From the NCBI GenBank assembly GCA_019415335.1, contig DXKH01000043.1:1-35347 (forward strand): 35,347 nucleotides of DNA, given 5' to 3'. The stretch comes from Citrobacter sp. (GTDB lineage Bacteria; Pseudomonadota; Gammaproteobacteria; Enterobacterales; Enterobacteriaceae). Below, piece by piece: positions 11,969 to 21,480 of this stretch. Within the stretch, counting starts at the first letter, position 1. Each line of letters opens with the position of its first letter. A program made the position numbers and the translations under genes. The notes beneath the pieces are model-generated. The model was given only the letters and a program-made list of their open reading frames with translations, had not been told where the DNA came from and did not search any database.

Positions 11969-13408
11969 TCAGGATTGCAAATAAACCACCTGGGTTTGCA
12001 GATACTCGTTCAACCCGTGTTTACCGTCAGCACCGCCAATCCCCGACTTGCGCCAGCCCGCGTGGAAGCCCTGCATCGCCTCAAAGTTTTCGCGATTAAT
12101 ATAGGTCTCACCAAACTTCAGCCCTTTAATGGCTTTCATCGCGACGTTGAGATTCTGCGTATAGATAGACGACGTCAGGCCGTAATCACTGTCATTGGCC
12201 ATCGCGATAGCCTCCTCCAGGGTGTTGAAGACCACCACAGGCAGCACCGGCCCAAAGGTCTCTTCGTGCATGATGGCCATCTCCTGGCGAACATCCAGCA
12301 GCAGCGTTGGCGGATAGTAGTAGCCTTTGCCCTCAACGGCTTTGCCTCCGAGCACCACCCGCGCCCCCTCCTGTACCGCCCTCGCCACTTTCTGCTCCAC
12401 ACGTTGCAGGGCGGCGGCATTGATCAGCGGGCCCATGGCGATGTCCTTACGCTCGCCTGGATTGCCGAACTGTACCGCTTTCAGGGCTTCGCCGAGACGG
12501 TTCACAAACTGGTCATAAATCCCCTTTTGTACGTAGACGCGCTCAGCGCAGTTACAGACCTGCCCGGTGTTGATGACGCGGGAATCCACAATCGCGTTGA
12601 CCGCCAGTTCAAGATCGGCATCATCCATCACAATGGCTGGCGCCTTGCCACCCAGCTCCAGGCACACTTTGGTGATATTCTTCGCCGCCGTCGCCATAAT
12701 CTTTTCACCCGCCGCCACGCTGCCGGTCATGCTGACCATCGCCACTTTCGGGTTACCCGCCAGTTCCTGACCGACGGTTTCGCCACGTCCCAGCACCAGG
12801 TTAAACACACCGCGCGGCAGACCAATCTCATCAACGATTTTGGCAAACGCAATCGCGTTGTTGGGCGTAAATTCGCTGGGTTTAATGACGATGGTGTTCC
12901 CGGTCAGCAGTGCCGGAGCCAGCTTACGGGCGATCAGGAAGAACGGGAAATTCCACGGCAGGATCCCGGTGGTGACCCCCAGCGCACGCTTGAACAGCAA
13001 GATATTCTCGCCGGGACGGTCACTTTGCAGGATTTCGCCTTCATAACGACGAGCCCACTCTGCCATATAGTCGAGATAGTCGGCGGTAAAGGAGACTTCC
13101 ACCTCCGCCAGTTGCTGAATTTTGCCTCCTTCAGCCACAATTAAGGCACTTATTTCACCAGCACGTTCACGGATCCCGGCGGCGATTTTACGCAGCCAAC
13201 CCGCACGAACGATCGCCGGCAGTGCTTCCCACTCCGCCTGGGCGCGGTCGGCGGCGTCAATGGCTTTGCGCGCGTCTTCAGCACGACCATCAGGAATACG
13301 CGAAATCACCTCTTCGGTCGCCGGGTTGACGACATCAATCCAGGCATTCTCGTGCCAGGTCACAAACTGTCCATCGATATACATAGGATGTTGTACGGGT
13401 ACTGACAT
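11969..13408 (-). CDS. aldA: Lactaldehyde dehydrogenase AldA
   Basis: A 479-residue cytosolic NAD-dependent aldehyde dehydrogenase. It oxidises L-lactaldehyde to lactate in aerobic fucose and rhamnose use, and also glycolaldehyde. Catalytic Cys285 (GQVCNC), general-base Glu251 (LELGGKAP) and Asn153 (PWNFP) match the E. coli enzyme's numbering and its 479-residue length. There is no signal peptide. The start gives MSVPVQHPMYIDGQ. It converges on gapC, with the gapC terminator in the gap, and is followed upstream on the same strand by ydcF after a 197-base spacer that presumably holds its promoter. Confidence 0.95.
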   Translation of the reverse strand: MSVPVQHPMYIDGQFVTWHENAWIDVVNPATEEVISRIPDGRAEDARKAIDAADRAQAEWEALPAIVRAGWLRKIAAGIRERAGEISALIVAEGGKIQQLAEVEVSFTADYLDYMAEWARRYEGEILQSDRPGENILLFKRALGVTTGILPWNFPFFLIARKLAPALLTGNTIVIKPSEFTPNNAIAFAKIVDEIGLPRGVFNLVLGRGETVGQELAGNPKVAMVSMTGSVAAGEKIMATAAKNITKVCLELGGKAPAIVMDDADLELAVNAIVDSRVINTGQVCNCAERVYVQKGIYDQFVNRLGEALKAVQFGNPGERKDIAMGPLINAAALQRVEQKVARAVQEGARVVLGGKAVEGKGYYYPPTLLLDVRQEMAIMHEETFGPVLPVVVFNTLEEAIAMANDSDYGLTSSIYTQNLNVAMKAIKGLKFGETYINRENFEAMQGFHAGWRKSGIGGADGKHGLNEYLQTQVVYLQS

Positions 13409-13568
13409 GCGCTACTCCTGTGATTGAATTGTTTTTAACAAGTAAAACTATTGTTAATAAATATCAATCATGCCTCAGCGAACCCGACTGGCGTCGTGAT
13501 TCTGTGAACTGCTTCATAAAAGAGAGGGGTCAGGCTGGAGAGAACGAAAACGCAGGCATTTTTGTTTT

Positions 13569-13600
13569 GCCCGTTTGAGAGAAAACGCTCCCAAACGGGC
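13569..13600. terminator. Hairpin just downstream of ydcF (possible terminator)
   Basis: A 9-bp perfect stem (13569-13577 with 13592-13600), extended by a further GAG/CTC pair, starts five bases after the ydcF stop. On the minus strand it is not followed by a T run, so termination efficiency is uncertain; it may instead protect the transcript end. Confidence 0.5.
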
Positions 13601-13605
13601 AGGGT

Positions 13606-14403
13606 TTAGCGTAACGAACGGTTGTTCATCGCGTCAGTCAGCGCCGCGTCCTGTTGCAGGACTTGCCACGCGCTCTCGACCTCCGGCGGAAAATCCACAT
13701 GCACAATGAAGTCGCGCCCGCGAGGGCCATAGCCGGTTTCATCATTGCGCAAGCGCGGGATTTCGCCCACCACCAGCGCTAAATAGCGATCGACGCTCCA
13801 CAGACCTCCAGGGTCATTGGCGAACGTAACGCCGTCTTCCTGCTGACACAAGACGGGTGTAAAGCCCGGATGGCTCAACCAGCGCGGCGCGTCCGGATCG
13901 TCACGGGTTACCCGGCGAAAGGTCGCCACGGTGCGCCGCTGCATGGTGGGATCCTGTACCACAATGGTGGTGTTAATCGGTTCCGCGGCCTGCGCGATGA
14001 TCTGCGCACTAAAACGGGCATTCTCTCCGCAGTTGGTTGACTGATCTTCCAGCCAGATTTTGTCTGCGGGAATGTGCCAGAACTGCCGGGCAATGTCCGC
14101 CAGGATGGCGGCTTCGGCGCGTCCGGTCGTCTGGATCGTGTTGTAACGTGGATGTTGGGCAACGGCGGCATACAGGAAGGTCGTGGAGTGACCAATCCCA
14201 CCGGCAATCAACAGCGGAACCTCTTGCTCCTGGGCAATCAGGCAGGCGGCGTCAATTGTCGGGATGACGGCATTGCCGGCCAGCACCACGCAATCTGCCG
14301 GATAAGCGGGCCCTCCACAGAAATCATCCTGCGCCAGCCACTGCCCCACCGTATTGATCGCCTCAACGGTGGTGGCGGAAAGTTTCGGGAACGGTTGCAT
14401 CAT
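13606..14403 (-). CDS. ydcF: YdcF, DUF218-family protein (S-adenosylmethionine-binding in E. coli)
   Basis: A 265-residue protein recognised as YdcF, close to the 266 residues of the E. coli protein. The DUF218 core includes [15 protein letters not shown], the glycine-rich [14 protein letters not shown] and [14 protein letters not shown], followed by [12 protein letters not shown]. There is no signal peptide or membrane segment, so it should be cytoplasmic. E. coli YdcF has been crystallised and binds S-adenosylmethionine, but its reaction is unknown. The frame is open 40 codons further, yet the ATG at 14403 has a strong GGAGGAG seven bases upstream. It is divergent from the MHS transporter, and the 387-base spacer carries repeated motifs that could regulate both. 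Confidence 0.92.
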   Translation of the reverse strand: MMQPFPKLSATTVEAINTVGQWLAQDDFCGGPAYPADCVVLAGNAVIPTIDAACLIAQEQEVPLLIAGGIGHSTTFLYAAVAQHPRYNTIQTTGRAEAAILADIARQFWHIPADKIWLEDQSTNCGENARFSAQIIAQAAEPINTTIVVQDPTMQRRTVATFRRVTRDDPDAPRWLSHPGFTPVLCQQEDGVTFANDPGGLWSVDRYLALVVGEIPRLRNDETGYGPRGRDFIVHVDFPPEVESAWQVLQQDAALTDAMNNRSLR

Positions 14404-14541
14404 TAGGCTCCTCCTCTCATTCCTGTAGAATATCGTACCTGTACTGAATAAACAGCAGATCTCTCTGAAAGGCTGATGATTGATATTTCGACGTTTTTTT
14501 GTCATCTGCGTGAAATAACACAAAACGTCTAAAAATCGGGC

Positions 14542-14553
14542 GGTTGCACCTGC
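14542..14553 (+). promoter_or_regulatory. Distal copy of the GGTTGCACCTGC motif
   Basis: Exact 12-base copy of the motif at 14729-14740, 187 bases away in the same spacer. Two exact 12-base matches within 200 bases are unlikely by chance and suggest a second binding site for the same regulator. Confidence 0.5.
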
Positions 14554-14728
14554 ACATTATCCTGTTTAATTGCCATTTTATAAACGATTAACGACATATC
14601 TTCTGCTGTTACAGAAAATTACCCTGGCAAATCGCTCTCCTTTTAGCCCATTCCCGCATGACGCCTCTTGTGAAATGTTAATAACACACCTAGTTTGATT
14701 AACAATTTCACAACCATTTAACGTAACA

Positions 14729-14759
14729 GGTTGCACCTGCCGCACTGCCAGGTGACACC
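14729..14759. promoter_or_regulatory. Operator-like inverted repeat upstream of the MHS transporter
   Basis: GGTTGCACCTG (14729-14739) faces CAGGTGACACC (14749-14759), agreeing at nine of eleven positions when one arm is inverted. The arms' centres are 20 bases apart, about two helical turns. The site ends 31 bases before the transporter start codon and may overlap its promoter or leader. The regulator is not identifiable from the window. Confidence 0.5.
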
Positions 14760-14790
14760 TTCTTTGTTCTCTGGCGGAGGTTTTAAGGTA

Positions 14791-16110
14791 ATGACAACCC
14801 ATGAAAGCAGTACGGCTATTCTGAAGAAAAATAAGAAGGTACTCGTTGCCAGTCTGACCGGCAGTGCGATTGAGTGGTTCGACTACTTCCTGTATGGCAC
14901 CGCGGCAGCACTGGTGTTTAACAAGATTTTCTTCCCGATGGTCGACCCGGTGATTGGTTTGATCCTTTCGTACCTATCCTTCTCGCTGACCTTTTTTATT
15001 CGCCCGATTGGCGGAGTCATTTTCGCCCACATCGGCGATCGCATCGGGCGTAAGAAAACGCTGGTGCTGACGCTTTCCCTGATGGGTGGCGCGACGGTGA
15101 TGATCGGTCTGCTGCCCACTTATGAGATGATTGGTATCTGGGCCCCTATTCTGCTTATCCTGATGCGCATCATTCAGGGGATGGGCATCGGTGGCGAATG
15201 GGGTGGCGCACTGCTGCTGGCCTATGAATACGCACCGGAAAAACGCAAAGGCTTCTTCGGCAGTATTCCGCAGGCAGGCGTAACCATTGGCATGCTGATG
15301 GCGACGTTTATCGTCTCGCTGATGACCTTGTTTAGCGAGGAAGATTTCCTCTCCTGGGGCTGGCGTATTCCGTTCCTGATGAGTTCTGTGCTGGTGCTGT
15401 TAGGACTGTGGATCCGTCGGGATATCGATGAAACACCGGACTTTAAGAAGGTCAAAGCGTCTGGTCAGGTCGCCAAAGCGCCGCTGCGCGATACGCTGAC
15501 TCATCACTGGCGGGAGGTGTTGATTGCCGCGGGTTTGAAGGTGGTGGAAACCGCGCCGTTCTATATTTTCTCGACCTTTGTGGTCAGCTATGCCACCAGC
15601 ACCCTCAGCTATCAGAAGTCCCAGGTGCTGGAAGCCGTCACCGTTGGCGCACTGATTGCGACGGTAATGATCCCGCTGATGGGACTGCTGTCGGACAAAA
15701 TTGGCCGCAAACGAATGTATGCCATCAGCGTCACCCTGCTCGGCCTGTTTATCGTGCCATGGTTCCTGCTGCTGAATACCGGTACTACCTGGGGCATTAT
15801 GCTGGCGACAATCGTGATGTTCGGCGTGCTGTGGGCACCGGTGACCGCGGTGCTGGGAACGCTGTGTTCTGAAATTTTCAGCGCTAACGTTCGCTATACC
15901 GGCATCACCCTCGGCTACCAGATTGGTGCCGCGCTGGCGGGCGGTACCGCTCCCCTCATCGCTACCGGGTTGTTGGCAAAATATGACGGCGACTGGGTGC
16001 CCGTGGCATGGTATCTGCTTACCACCGTGGCGATTTCGCTGGTTGCTATTTTCTTTGCCAGTCGGGTGAAGCGTAGCCCGGCGATCAACGCCCAGCCTAA
16101 CGAGTTGTAA
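14791..16110 (+). CDS. MHS-family major facilitator transporter (metabolite:H+ symporter)
   Basis: A 439-residue inner-membrane transporter with twelve predicted hydrophobic segments. The N-terminal ASLTGSAIEWFDYFLYGTAA, motif A GDRIGRKKTL after the second segment, MGIGGEWGGALLLAYEYAP and the second-half copy SDKIGRKRMY are typical of the metabolite:H+ symporter group (ShiA, ProP, CitA). Members import shikimate, proline/betaine, citrate, alpha-ketoglutarate and similar acids; the substrate cannot be read from sequence. The frame opens 20 codons earlier, but the ATG at 14791 has GGAGG ten bases upstream and gives a normal N-terminus. Operator-like repeats precede it and a strong terminator follows, so it is a single-gene unit. 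Confidence 0.88.
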   Translation: MTTHESSTAILKKNKKVLVASLTGSAIEWFDYFLYGTAAALVFNKIFFPMVDPVIGLILSYLSFSLTFFIRPIGGVIFAHIGDRIGRKKTLVLTLSLMGGATVMIGLLPTYEMIGIWAPILLILMRIIQGMGIGGEWGGALLLAYEYAPEKRKGFFGSIPQAGVTIGMLMATFIVSLMTLFSEEDFLSWGWRIPFLMSSVLVLLGLWIRRDIDETPDFKKVKASGQVAKAPLRDTLTHHWREVLIAAGLKVVETAPFYIFSTFVVSYATSTLSYQKSQVLEAVTVGALIATVMIPLMGLLSDKIGRKRMYAISVTLLGLFIVPWFLLLNTGTTWGIMLATIVMFGVLWAPVTAVLGTLCSEIFSANVRYTGITLGYQIGAALAGGTAPLIATGLLAKYDGDWVPVAWYLLTTVAISLVAIFFASRVKRSPAINAQPNEL

Positions 16111-16116
16111 TCCTTT

Positions 16117-16139
16117 CGCGGCCAGATCCTCTGGCCGCG
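16117..16139 (+). terminator. Terminator of the MHS transporter gene
   Basis: A perfect 10-bp stem CGCGGCCAGA / TCTGGCCGCG with a TCC loop lies six bases after the stop and is followed by the T-rich TTGATTTGT. Confidence 0.85.
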
Positions 16140-16193
16140 TTGATTTGTCTGTACAGAATCTGTTGCTGTTGTATAAAGCGCCGGGTGGGTTAT

Positions 16194-16305
16194 GCCCGAT
16201 GGCGCTGCGCTTATCGGGCCTACAAACCATGCATTGCTGGAACGTGTAATACACGCCCAATGCCATTGAACTTGTAGGCCGGAGAAGGCGAAGCCGCCCT
16301 CCGGC
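16194..16305. repeat. BIME: two REP units in opposite orientation
   Basis: Unit one (16194-16225) runs from GCCCGATGGCGC to the typical end GGGCCTACAA. Unit two (16272-16305) starts with the complementary TTGTAGGCC and ends CCCTCCGGC. They are separated by 46 bases, the usual inverted pair between convergent genes, here the MHS transporter and hrpA. Confidence 0.9.
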
Positions 16306-16311
16306 CCTGAA

Positions 16312-19300
16312 TTACCCGCTAATCTGCTCCATCGCCTGCAGGATACGTTTATCCGATATCGGATACGGCGTCCCCAGTTGCTGGGCAAAATAGCTGACCC
16401 GCAGTTCTTCAATCATCCAGCGGATCTCTTTCACGTCCGCGTCTTCGCGTCGCGCCGGCGGCAGTTTGTTAAGCCACTGCTGCCACGCCTGCTGTACGCT
16501 TTCGACTTTCAGCATCTGTGCGCGATCGCGGTGAGGGTCGATCGCCAGCTTCTCAAGACGCTTTTCGATCGCCTGCAGATAACGCAACGTATCGCCAAGA
16601 CGACGGAAGCCGTTGCCGGTGACAAACCCGCGATACACCAGTCCGCCCATCTGCGCTTTGATATCCGACAGCCCCAGCGCCATCGTCATATCCACGCGTC
16701 CTTTCAGCCGCTTGTTGATAGTGAAGACGGCGGTCAGGATCTGTTCGACCTGCTTCGCAATGTCCACAACTGTTTCGTTCAGCTCGGCGCGAACCTTCTC
16801 ATGCAGTGCGGCAAAACCGTCTTCCGTCCAGACCGGGCCACCGTTGGCATCAATCAGTTTATCCACGCCGCAGGAAATACAGTCGTCAATGAGCTCCAGC
16901 ACTTTGCCGTACGGGTTGAAGTACAGACCCAGTTTGGCTTTATTCGGCAGCTTCTCGTGCAGATATTTGATCGGCGACGGGATGTTCAACAGCAGCAAAC
17001 GGCGCAAACCTGACCACATCGCCTGTTGTTGCTCCAGCGGATTATCAAACAGTTTGATCGCCACGCTGTCGCGCTCATCCACCAGCGCGGGCCACGCTTT
17101 GACTTTGTAGTTGCCACGTTTTTGCTCGTAGCTTTCCGGTAATTGTCCAAAGCTCCAGATGTGCAGTCCACTCTGTTCGATACCGTCATCGGCCACCGCC
17201 GAGAGCGTCTCCTGCACTTTTCCTTTCAACTGGTCTTTCAGTTCCTGCAACGAACGCCCTTCCGCCAGCTTCTTGTTTTTATCATCCACCACCCGGAAGG
17301 TGATTTTCAGATGATCGGGCACCTGCTCCCAGTGCCAGTCTTCGCGGTCAACCGTCACACCCGTCATTCGGCGTAGCTCACGTTCCAGCGCATCCAGTAG
17401 CGGCAGTTCCAGCGGCGTTACGCGGCCTAAAAACGCTTCTGCATAGTTCGGCGCCGGAACAAAATTACGCCTCACCGGTTTCGGCAGCGACTTAATCAAC
17501 GCAATCACCAGTTCCCGACGCAAACCCGGGATCTGCCATTCAAAGCCACTGTCGTCAATCTGATTGAGCAGCGGCAACGGAATATGCACAGTCACCCCGT
17601 CCGCATCCGCTCCCGGTTCAAACTGATAGCTCAACCGCAGCTTCAGATTGCCCTGATGCCAGAAGTTCGGGTAGTCCAGCTTGCTGATGGTGTCCGCGCC
17701 CTCTTTGATCAACATGCTCTTTTCAAAGTTGAGCAGATCCGGGGTGGCGCGACTGACCTTCTTCCACCAGTTATCAAAGTGACGGGCGGAAATCACGTCA
17801 TGACTGATGCGCTGATCGTAGAACTCAAACAGCGTCTCGTCGTCCACCAGAATGTCGCGACGACGCGATTTGTGCTCCAGTTCTTCCACTTCGGCACGCA
17901 GTTTGAGGTTTTCGCGGAAGAAGGCATGACGCGTCTGCCAGTCCCCCTCCACCAGCGCATGGCGGATAAACAGTTCACGGCACAGCGCCGGGTCGATCTG
18001 GCTGTAGTTCACTTTACGCGCGGCGACAATCGGCAGACCGTAAACAGTCACCTTTTCTGTCGCCATCACCGCCCCCTGCGCCCGCTCCCAGTGCGGTTCA
18101 CTGTACGAACGTTTAATCAGATGCTGAGCGACGGGTTCGACCCACTCAGGGTCGATCCGTGCGGCAATGCGTCCCCACAGGCGACTGGTTTCCACCAGTT
18201 CCGCCACCATCGCCCACTTCGGCGGCTTTTTGAACAAGCCGGAGCCGGGAAAAATCGAAAAGCGCGCGTTACGTGCGCCGGTATATTCCTGCTTATCAGC
18301 ATCTTTCATACCAATGTGCGACAACAGCCCGGTCAGCAGCGCAATATGGATCTCGCGGTATTGCGCCGGTTCGCTGTTCACCGGAATACCCAGTTCTTTC
18401 ACCACCTGACGCAGTTGGGTGTAGATATCCTGCCACTCACGTACGCGCAGATAGTTCAGATAATCAGTCCGGCACAGACGGCGAAACGCGTTTGACGACA
18501 GCGCTTTTTGCTGTTCGCCGAGGTAGTTCCATAAATTCACAAACGCGAGGAAATCGGACTCTTTATCGTGGAAGCGCCGATGCTTCTCATCGGACGCCTG
18601 CTGCTTGTCCATCGGACGTTCGCGCGGATCCTGAATCGACAGCGCCGAGGTGATGATCATCGCCTCGCGCACGCATCCGTGTTTTTGCGCTTCCAGCACC
18701 ATTCGCGCCAGACGTGGGTCCACCGGCAACTGGCTCAACTGGCGGCCCAACGGCGTCAGTTTATAGGCCGTCGCCTGTTCATCCGTGGTAATCGCACCCA
18801 GCTCTTCCAGCAGACGCACGCCGTCCTGGATATTGCGTTTATCCGGCGCTTCGACAAACGGGAACGCGGCGATATCGCCCAGCCCCAGCGCGGTCATCTG
18901 CAAAATGACCGACGCCAGGTTGGTGCGCAGAATTTCCGGATCGGTAAACTCCGGACGCGACAGGAAGTCATCTTCAGAATAGAGACGAATACAGATGCCT
19001 TCGGATACGCGACCGCAGCGCCCTTTACGCTGATTGGCTGAGGCCTGCGATACCGGTTCAATCGGCAAACGCTGCACTTTGGTGCGATAGCTGTAGCGAC
19101 TGATACGCGCCGTACCCGGATCGATCACGTATTTGATGCCCGGCACCGTCAGAGAGGTTTCCGCCACGTTGGTCGCCAGCACAATACGCCGCCCGCTGTG
19201 CGACTGGAAGACACGGTTCTGTTCGCTATTTGACAGTCGCGCATACAGCGGCAGCACTTCCGTATGGCGCAGATTGAGTTTATTCAGCGCATCGGCGGTA

Positions 19301-20214
19301 TCGCGGATCTCACGCTCACCGCTCATGAAGATCAGGATGTCGCCGGGGCTTTCACGCCCCAGTTCATCTACCGCATCGAAAATGGCCTGCAACTGGTCGC
19401 GTTCGGTGTCATCCGCTTCTTCGACGATCGGTCGATAGCGGACTTCCACCGGATACGTACGCCCCGAAACCTCGATGATCGGTGCATTGTTGAAGTGGCG
19501 CGAAAAGCGTTCCGGATCGATGGTTGCGGAGGTGATGATAATTTTCAGATCCGGACGGCGCGGCAGCAGTTCTTTCAGATAGCCAAGCAGAAAATCGATG
19601 TTCAGGCTACGTTCGTGCGCTTCATCGATGATGATGGTGTCGTACTGCATCAGCAGACGATCCTGTTGAATTTCCGCCAGCAGGATACCATCCGTCATCA
19701 GCTTGACCATGGTGTTGTCACTGACGTGATCGCTGAAACGCACCTTATAGCCGATGCACCCGCCCGGCTCCGTCTGCAGCTCTTCCGCGATACGGTTCGC
19801 CACCGTTCGCGCCGCCAGACGACGCGGCTGGGTGTGGCCAATCAGCCCTTTCACCCCACGCCCCAGTTCCATACAGATTTTCGGGAGCTGAGTGGTTTTA
19901 CCTGAACCGGTTTCCCCGGCCACGATTACCACCTGATGGTCGCGAACGGCGTCGAGGATCGCCTGTTTCTTCTGACTGACGGGCAGGTTTTCCGGGTAGG
20001 TAATCTTAGGTCGCGCCGCTTCACGTAGCACAACTTTACCTGCCGCCTGTTCAATCTCTTTCGCCATCTCCTGGTAAATGGCCTGTTGTGCATCAGGATT
20101 TTTAACCTTCTTCACGCCGTGCAGCCGGCGCGAAAAACGCTGCCGGTCGCGCAGCATCAATGAATCCAATTGCTGTTGTAATGCGTGGAAGGTTAATTTT
20201 TGTTGTTCTGTCAT
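16312..20214 (-). CDS. hrpA: ATP-dependent RNA helicase HrpA (DEAH box)
   Basis: A 1300-residue cytosolic DEAH-box RNA helicase, the same length as E. coli HrpA, linked to mRNA processing and to resolving stalled ribosomes. Motif I is GETGSGKTT (100-108), motif II DEAH (197-200), motif III SAT (229-231) and motif VI appears in QRKGRCGR. The winged-helix, HA2 and OB regions follow, and then a long bacterial-specific C-terminal extension (DUF3418) from about residue 700. The ATG at 20214 is the only strong start. It diverges from azoR across a 201-base spacer. Several long open frames on the opposite strand are shadows of its G+C-rich codon pattern. Confidence 0.97.
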   Translation of the reverse strand: MTEQQKLTFHALQQQLDSLMLRDRQRFSRRLHGVKKVKNPDAQQAIYQEMAKEIEQAAGKVVLREAARPKITYPENLPVSQKKQAILDAVRDHQVVIVAGETGSGKTTQLPKICMELGRGVKGLIGHTQPRRLAARTVANRIAEELQTEPGGCIGYKVRFSDHVSDNTMVKLMTDGILLAEIQQDRLLMQYDTIIIDEAHERSLNIDFLLGYLKELLPRRPDLKIIITSATIDPERFSRHFNNAPIIEVSGRTYPVEVRYRPIVEEADDTERDQLQAIFDAVDELGRESPGDILIFMSGEREIRDTADALNKLNLRHTEVLPLYARLSNSEQNRVFQSHSGRRIVLATNVAETSLTVPGIKYVIDPGTARISRYSYRTKVQRLPIEPVSQASANQRKGRCGRVSEGICIRLYSEDDFLSRPEFTDPEILRTNLASVILQMTALGLGDIAAFPFVEAPDKRNIQDGVRLLEELGAITTDEQATAYKLTPLGRQLSQLPVDPRLARMVLEAQKHGCVREAMIITSALSIQDPRERPMDKQQASDEKHRRFHDKESDFLAFVNLWNYLGEQQKALSSNAFRRLCRTDYLNYLRVREWQDIYTQLRQVVKELGIPVNSEPAQYREIHIALLTGLLSHIGMKDADKQEYTGARNARFSIFPGSGLFKKPPKWAMVAELVETSRLWGRIAARIDPEWVEPVAQHLIKRSYSEPHWERAQGAVMATEKVTVYGLPIVAARKVNYSQIDPALCRELFIRHALVEGDWQTRHAFFRENLKLRAEVEELEHKSRRRDILVDDETLFEFYDQRISHDVISARHFDNWWKKVSRATPDLLNFEKSMLIKEGADTISKLDYPNFWHQGNLKLRLSYQFEPGADADGVTVHIPLPLLNQIDDSGFEWQIPGLRRELVIALIKSLPKPVRRNFVPAPNYAEAFLGRVTPLELPLLDALERELRRMTGVTVDREDWHWEQVPDHLKITFRVVDDKNKKLAEGRSLQELKDQLKGKVQETLSAVADDGIEQSGLHIWSFGQLPESYEQKRGNYKVKAWPALVDERDSVAIKLFDNPLEQQQAMWSGLRRLLLLNIPSPIKYLHEKLPNKAKLGLYFNPYGKVLELIDDCISCGVDKLIDANGGPVWTEDGFAALHEKVRAELNETVVDIAKQVEQILTAVFTINKRLKGRVDMTMALGLSDIKAQMGGLVYRGFVTGNGFRRLGDTLRYLQAIEKRLEKLAIDPHRDRAQMLKVESVQQAWQQWLNKLPPARREDADVKEIRWMIEELRVSYFAQQLGTPYPISDKRILQAMEQISG

Positions 20215-20256
20215 AGCGTTAAAAGGCAGTGCTCTGCCTGGTTAAATCTCTTCTAA

Positions 20257-21021
<765 letters not shown>

Positions 21022-21029
21022 GTTCTTCC

Positions 21030-21054
21030 CCTCCCGCTCCGGCGGGAGGTTTTT
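21030..21054 (+). terminator. Terminator of azoR
   Basis: An 8-bp stem CCTCCCGC / GCGGGAGG with a TCCG loop is followed by five T residues, eight bases after the azoR stop. The convergent GFA-family gene ends at 21057, directly beyond it. Confidence 0.92.
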
Positions 21055-21056
21055 GA

Positions 21057-21467
21057 TCACTTCGCCTGATAACGCAAATATCCCACCACGCCGTTACTCG
21101 CACCATCACTCGGATGATTCACCCCGTCAGTAACTTCCACGCAGGCAAAATCAAATGGCGACACATTCTCAATGCATGCCACGTTCACGCCATACTGATC
21201 CGGACTGGAGCGTCGCTGGTGGAAAGTGTAAATCCCACACACTGAACAAAAAAAGTGTCTTGCTGTGCCGGTATTGAAACGATACTCCGTCAGTTTATCC
21301 TGACCTGAGAGAACCGTTATCCCCATCAACGGCGCAGAAACAACCACCGCACCGCGCATCCGACAGAATGAACAGTTACAACGCCGGATGGTATTGAATC
21401 CATCGCTAAGTTGAACAGTAAACTTGACGGCCCCGCAGTGACATTGCGCATTTCGTTTTTCAGTCAT
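21057..21467 (-). CDS. GFA-family zinc protein (CENP-V/GFA domain)
   Basis: A 136-residue protein of the glutathione-dependent formaldehyde-activating (GFA, DUF636) family. The zinc cysteines appear in the expected order: CHCGAVKF near the start, CNCSFCRMRG, then FFCSVCGIYTFH. The family is named for an enzyme proposed to make S-hydroxymethylglutathione, but that activity has been questioned and most members are uncharacterised. The ATG at 21467 gives MTEKRNAQCHCGAV; its ribosome site is weak. It lies 13 bases after pdxI on the same strand, so the two are probably one transcript. frmRA is in the same window but 11 kb away, so a shared role in formaldehyde handling is only suggestive. Confidence 0.85.
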   Translation of the reverse strand: MTEKRNAQCHCGAVKFTVQLSDGFNTIRRCNCSFCRMRGAVVVSAPLMGITVLSGQDKLTEYRFNTGTARHFFCSVCGIYTFHQRRSSPDQYGVNVACIENVSPFDFACVEVTDGVNHPSDGASNGVVGYLRYQAK

Positions 21468-21480
21468 TTTCAACCCCGCG

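Larger units (their letters stand above)
14404..14790. other. 387-base divergent spacer between ydcF and the MHS transporter
   Basis: No gene is supported here. The stretch is A+T-rich in the middle and should contain two divergent promoters. A 12-base motif GGTTGCACCTGC occurs twice in the same orientation, at 14542-14553 and 14729-14740. The second copy also has an inverted partner at 14749-14759. Confidence 0.6.

Noticed and set aside
11975..13144. Open frame of 389 codons on the plus strand
   Set aside because: It lies entirely opposite aldA, whose motifs are complete; the product resembles no protein and mirrors G+C-rich codon bias.
15400..16266. Open frame of 288 codons on the minus strand
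   Set aside because: Antisense of the MHS transporter, running through its terminator and a REP unit.
17584..18495. Open frame of 303 codons on the plus strand
   Set aside because: Antisense shadow inside hrpA, Arg/His/Gln-rich with no recognisable domain.
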